Part shown: piece by piece, positions 62,146-64,000 of the stretch
Layout of the letters: each line of letters opens with the position of its first letter
Position numbering within the stretch: the stretch's first letter is position 1
Assembly (NCBI GenBank): GCA_902493515.1
Contig: CABUPE010000001.1
Location: 1-64,000 of the forward strand
Source of the DNA: an uncultured Collinsella sp.
GTDB lineage: Bacteria; Actinomycetota; Coriobacteriia; Coriobacteriales; Coriobacteriaceae
Length of the DNA stretch: 64,000 nucleotides
Direction of reading: 5' to 3'
Made by a program: the position numbers and the translations under genes
Notes under the pieces: model-generated
Databases searched by the model: none
What the model was told of the DNA's origin: nothing
What the model saw: only the letters and a program-made list of their open reading frames with translations

Positions 62146-62613
62146 ATGAACAGTGCAAGCGCCAAGCGCATCGACATCATCTCGGACACCCACGGCTATC
62201 TTTCGCCTGCGCTCTTGGATGAGCTTGAGGGCGCAGACCTGATCATCCACGCCGGCGACCTCACGTCAGAGATAGACTACGAGCACCTATGCACCATCGC
62301 CCCCGTGCGGGCCGTACTGGGCAACAACGATTACTACCGCGACTACGGTCCCGATGTAGACCGTCTTGCGCTCTTTACCTACGAAGGCCTCAAATTCGCC
62401 GTAGCCCACTACCGCGAAGACCTTCCGGTGGGATCCGTAGACGTAGCCATCAACGGCCACACCCACGTAACCAAAGAAGCCCAAGTGGGCCGTTGCTTAG
62501 TCCTCAACCCGGGCAGCGCCAGCTACCCCAGAGGCACCCGAGGCCCCACCATGGCCAGAATGCTAGTAAAAGACGGCAAGATCCTAAGCACTAACTTTAT
62601 TGACCTAGAGTAA
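62146..62613 (+). CDS. YfcE/MJ0936-family phosphodiesterase
   Basis: Predicted 155 residues, normal for the family. Metal motifs: IISDTHG, IHAGDLTS, VLGNNDYY, FAVAHY and INGHTHVT; all ligands present. These enzymes cleave phosphodiesters such as cyclic or bis-nucleotide model substrates; the natural substrate is often unknown. Start ATG 62146 follows GGAAGGGATCCC. Unrelated in layout to the three phosphoesterases at 192-2274. Confidence 0.92.
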   Translation: MNSASAKRIDIISDTHGYLSPALLDELEGADLIIHAGDLTSEIDYEHLCTIAPVRAVLGNNDYYRDYGPDVDRLALFTYEGLKFAVAHYREDLPVGSVDVAINGHTHVTKEAQVGRCLVLNPGSASYPRGTRGPTMARMLVKDGKILSTNFIDLE

Positions 62614-62622
62614 TCACAACAA

Positions 62623-62656
62623 AAACGGGGGATGCAGATGCGTCCCCCGTTTCCAT
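62623..62656 (+). terminator. Terminator of the phosphodiesterase gene
   Basis: Stem AAACGGGGGA (62623-62632) / TCCCCCGTTT (62643-62652), followed by CCATTT. Confidence 0.85.
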
Positions 62657-62769
62657 TTGAGCCAATGGCCGAGCTTCAACAAGAACCTTAGACAACCCCG
62701 CCGCGGAGAACGGGGCCGCCGAGCCGCGAAGCGGCGAGCAACAACAACGGCTCGAACAAAGTGACGGCA

Positions 62770-62912
62770 GGGAGGGCTTCCGGGGCCGAGGGCGGGGGTT
62801 AAGTTTGTCGCGAGTTCCGCACGCAAAGGAAAGCACTTAATGTGCTTTCCGTCTTGCGCAGGACTGTAGAGCAGCAAACTTAACCCCCGCCCTCGGCCCC
62901 GGAAGCCCTCCC
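62770..62912. repeat. 37-bp perfect inverted repeat with nested hairpin
   Basis: The 37 nt at 62770-62806 (GGGAGGGCTTCC... ending TTAAGTTT) are exactly complementary to 62876-62912. The 69-nt centre contains another hairpin, GGAAAGCAC-TTAA-TGTGCTTTCC, flanked by CGCAA/TTGCG. No gene lies in 62657-62940. Confidence 0.9.
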
Positions 62913-62944
62913 GGATGGCCCCAAAAAATTTTTCAAAAAAGTTG

Positions 62945-62974
62945 TTGCGCGCCGGACAGACTTCTGTGTATACT
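62945..62974 (+). promoter_or_regulatory. tRNA-Asp promoter
   Basis: -35 TTGCGC (62945-62950), 18-nt spacer, -10 TATACT (62969-62974). Transcription would begin about 40 nt before the tRNA. Confidence 0.65.
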
Positions 62975-63020
62975 AATCCCCGCAGCGCACGCGAGCGGAA
63001 ACAAACGCGAACGTCTGCCT

Positions 63021-63098
<78 letters not shown>

Positions 63099-63108
63099 AC
63101 GCAATTAA

Positions 63109-63135
63109 AGCCACGTCTTCGGACGTGGCTTTTTG
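63109..63135 (+). terminator. tRNA-Asp terminator
   Basis: Perfect stem AGCCACGTC/GACGTGGCT with a TTCG tetraloop, then TTTTGCG. Confidence 0.95.
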
Positions 63136-63252
63136 CGTTTGATGCACTTTGTTTTGATAGAACGATCGCCCTGGTGCATCTTCGCCCAGAACCCCCGCGC
63201 CTTCGGGAACGCAAGTAAAATCTAATGAGTATATCTGTCTGAACAACAGCTT

Positions 63253-63297
63253 TGTTGCGCAACACCTGTTCTACGAGACAGGGGGTTAGGTTATACT
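63253..63297 (+). promoter_or_regulatory. Candidate promoter and operators of the Rrf2-family gene
   Basis: A 12-bp palindrome TGTTGCGCAACA (63253-63264) is followed by an inverted repeat CCTGT-N8-ACAGG (63265-63282) and a -10 box TATACT (63292-63297). The inverted repeat covers the -35 position, fitting auto-repression by the downstream regulator. The leader to the ATG at 63458 is about 155 nt. Confidence 0.5.
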
Positions 63298-63457
63298 AAA
63301 TTGCACTGTGCGCCGCATCTGATGCATTTCGCTCCAAGCGCGGCACTCAGTGGATATCCGATTTACCATTTGGATGTCCTGGCGGTCATTTAGCGTCTCG
63401 ACACAAGCTCGGCCCCGGAGCTCGTTCGAGCTGTTCGTATTCCTTGAAAGGGGAAAA

Positions 63458-63943
63458 ATGGACATATCGAGGAAGACTGATTACGCCCTTCGCATGCTGG
63501 CGATGCTTGCCGAGGATCCGGAGCGTTTGCTTTCTGTTCGCACCGCTGCCGAAGAGGTCAATGTCCCGTATTCGTTTGCCCGCTCGATTCAGCACGGTTT
63601 GGTCCAGGCCGGTATTGTGGAGAGCCTGCGTGGCGTCCACGGTGGCATGCGTCTCAAGGTCAGTCCGGACGACGTCACTATCCGCCAGGTCGTCGAGGCC
63701 GTTCAGGGTCCTATGGTTATGAACGATTGCACCGCGCCCGATGGTGACTGTGCGCGCATGGGCGCGTGCTGCTATCATCCCCTGTGGGCCGGAGCCCAGG
63801 CGTTGATGCGCGACTACCTCGATTCCGTTTCGCTCGGCGACATCGTCGCTCACCGCCAGTTCCCGGCCGTCGATCCCAAGTTCGCCGACCGCGAAGCGTT
63901 TCCCGAGTACGCCACCTGCGCGTGCGCTTACCGGGAGGAATAG
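63458..63943 (+). CDS. Rrf2-family (IscR-like) iron-sulfur regulator
   Basis: Predicted 161 residues. The N-terminal winged helix reads MDISRKTDYALRMLAMLAED then LSVRTAAEEVNVPYSFARSI. Cysteines at 91, 98 and 104 (plus 105) match in position the three 2Fe-2S ligands of IscR (92, 98, 104), so it probably binds a cluster and senses iron-sulfur status, oxygen or nitric oxide. GAAAGGGGAAAA precedes the ATG. A further gene starts 21 nt downstream and is probably co-transcribed. Confidence 0.92.
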   Translation: MDISRKTDYALRMLAMLAEDPERLLSVRTAAEEVNVPYSFARSIQHGLVQAGIVESLRGVHGGMRLKVSPDDVTIRQVVEAVQGPMVMNDCTAPDGDCARMGACCYHPLWAGAQALMRDYLDSVSLGDIVAHRQFPAVDPKFADREAFPEYATCACAYREE

Positions 63944-63964
63944 CGCCGCATAAGGAGCATAGCC

Positions 63965-64000
63965 ATGATTCAGGACCCCTTTCGTTCGATGATTCGTTCG
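63965..64000 (+). CDS. Start of a gene cut by the window end
   Basis: ATG at 63965 preceded by AAGGAGCATAGCC; the first codons read MIQDPFRSMIRS and run off the window. The product cannot be identified from 12 residues. Probably in one operon with the Rrf2-type regulator. Confidence 0.6.
   Translation, partial: MIQDPFRSMIRS

Overview
The window is GC-rich, densely coding bacterial DNA. It most resembles a gut Coriobacteriia genome, probably Collinsella or a close relative. This rests on an actinobacterial-type fhaA-fhaB-pstP-rodA/pbpA-pknB cluster, a nifJ-type pyruvate:ferredoxin oxidoreductase, many sugar and amino-acid catabolic genes typical of gut anaerobes, and strong G/C-ending codon use. 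The species assignment is inference; no rRNA is present.

Layout. (1) 1-5694: right end of an integrative element. It carries three tandem metallophosphoesterases, a coiled-coil protein, two small DNA-binding proteins and a tyrosine integrase, and it ends at the 3' half of a tRNA-Arg(CCU) that looks like its attachment site. (2) 5784-16490: a scarred region. It holds an iron-alcohol dehydrogenase pseudogene, a lev-type fructan/sucrose PTS operon (IIB-IIC-IID-IIA-GH32), a full-length LevR-like regulator, a 2.5-kb-deleted second levR copy, a truncated second IIB copy, and remnants of the lysine/DAP genes dapA, dapH and lysA. (3) 16558-23442: a GntR/UTRA regulator and a five-gene operon resembling fructoselysine (Amadori product) catabolism: YfcC-type transporter, amidohydrolase, FrlC-like epimerase, FrlB-like deglycase and FrlD-like kinase. 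Two near-identical operator-like repeats flank the promoter. (4) 23936-34977, minus strand: a cell-envelope signalling operon with a membrane kinase, FhaA, FhaB, PP2C phosphatase, a natural SEDS (RodA/FtsW)-PBP fusion, and the PASTA kinase PknB. (5) 35093-39926: dnaX, a DUF4160 pair, ybaB and recR. (6) 40172-43851: a second, smaller operon of a secreted or membrane protein, a kinase and an FHA protein. (7) 44303-53885: nifJ, carbamate kinase, a C39-like peptidase, an APC permease and a metal-dependent amidohydrolase. (8) 54004-62048: two paralogous LytS/LytTR two-component systems enclosing a zinc-phospholipase-C-like protein, an MFS transporter and a glycosyltransferase. (9) 62146-64000: a YfcE-type phosphodiesterase, a long inverted repeat, tRNA-Asp(GTC), an IscR-like Rrf2 regulator and the first codons of another gene.

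The most unusual items are the SEDS-PBP fusion, the LevR protein lacking GAFTGA and a canonical Walker B, the complementary decay of a duplicated lev locus inside a broken lysine locus, the YfcC/amidohydrolase version of a fructoselysine operon with two operators 50 bp apart, the in-frame TGA that interrupts the first phosphoesterase, and several long inverted repeats. No CRISPR array and no clearly new defence system was found. All calls come from reading the sequence; no database search was run.
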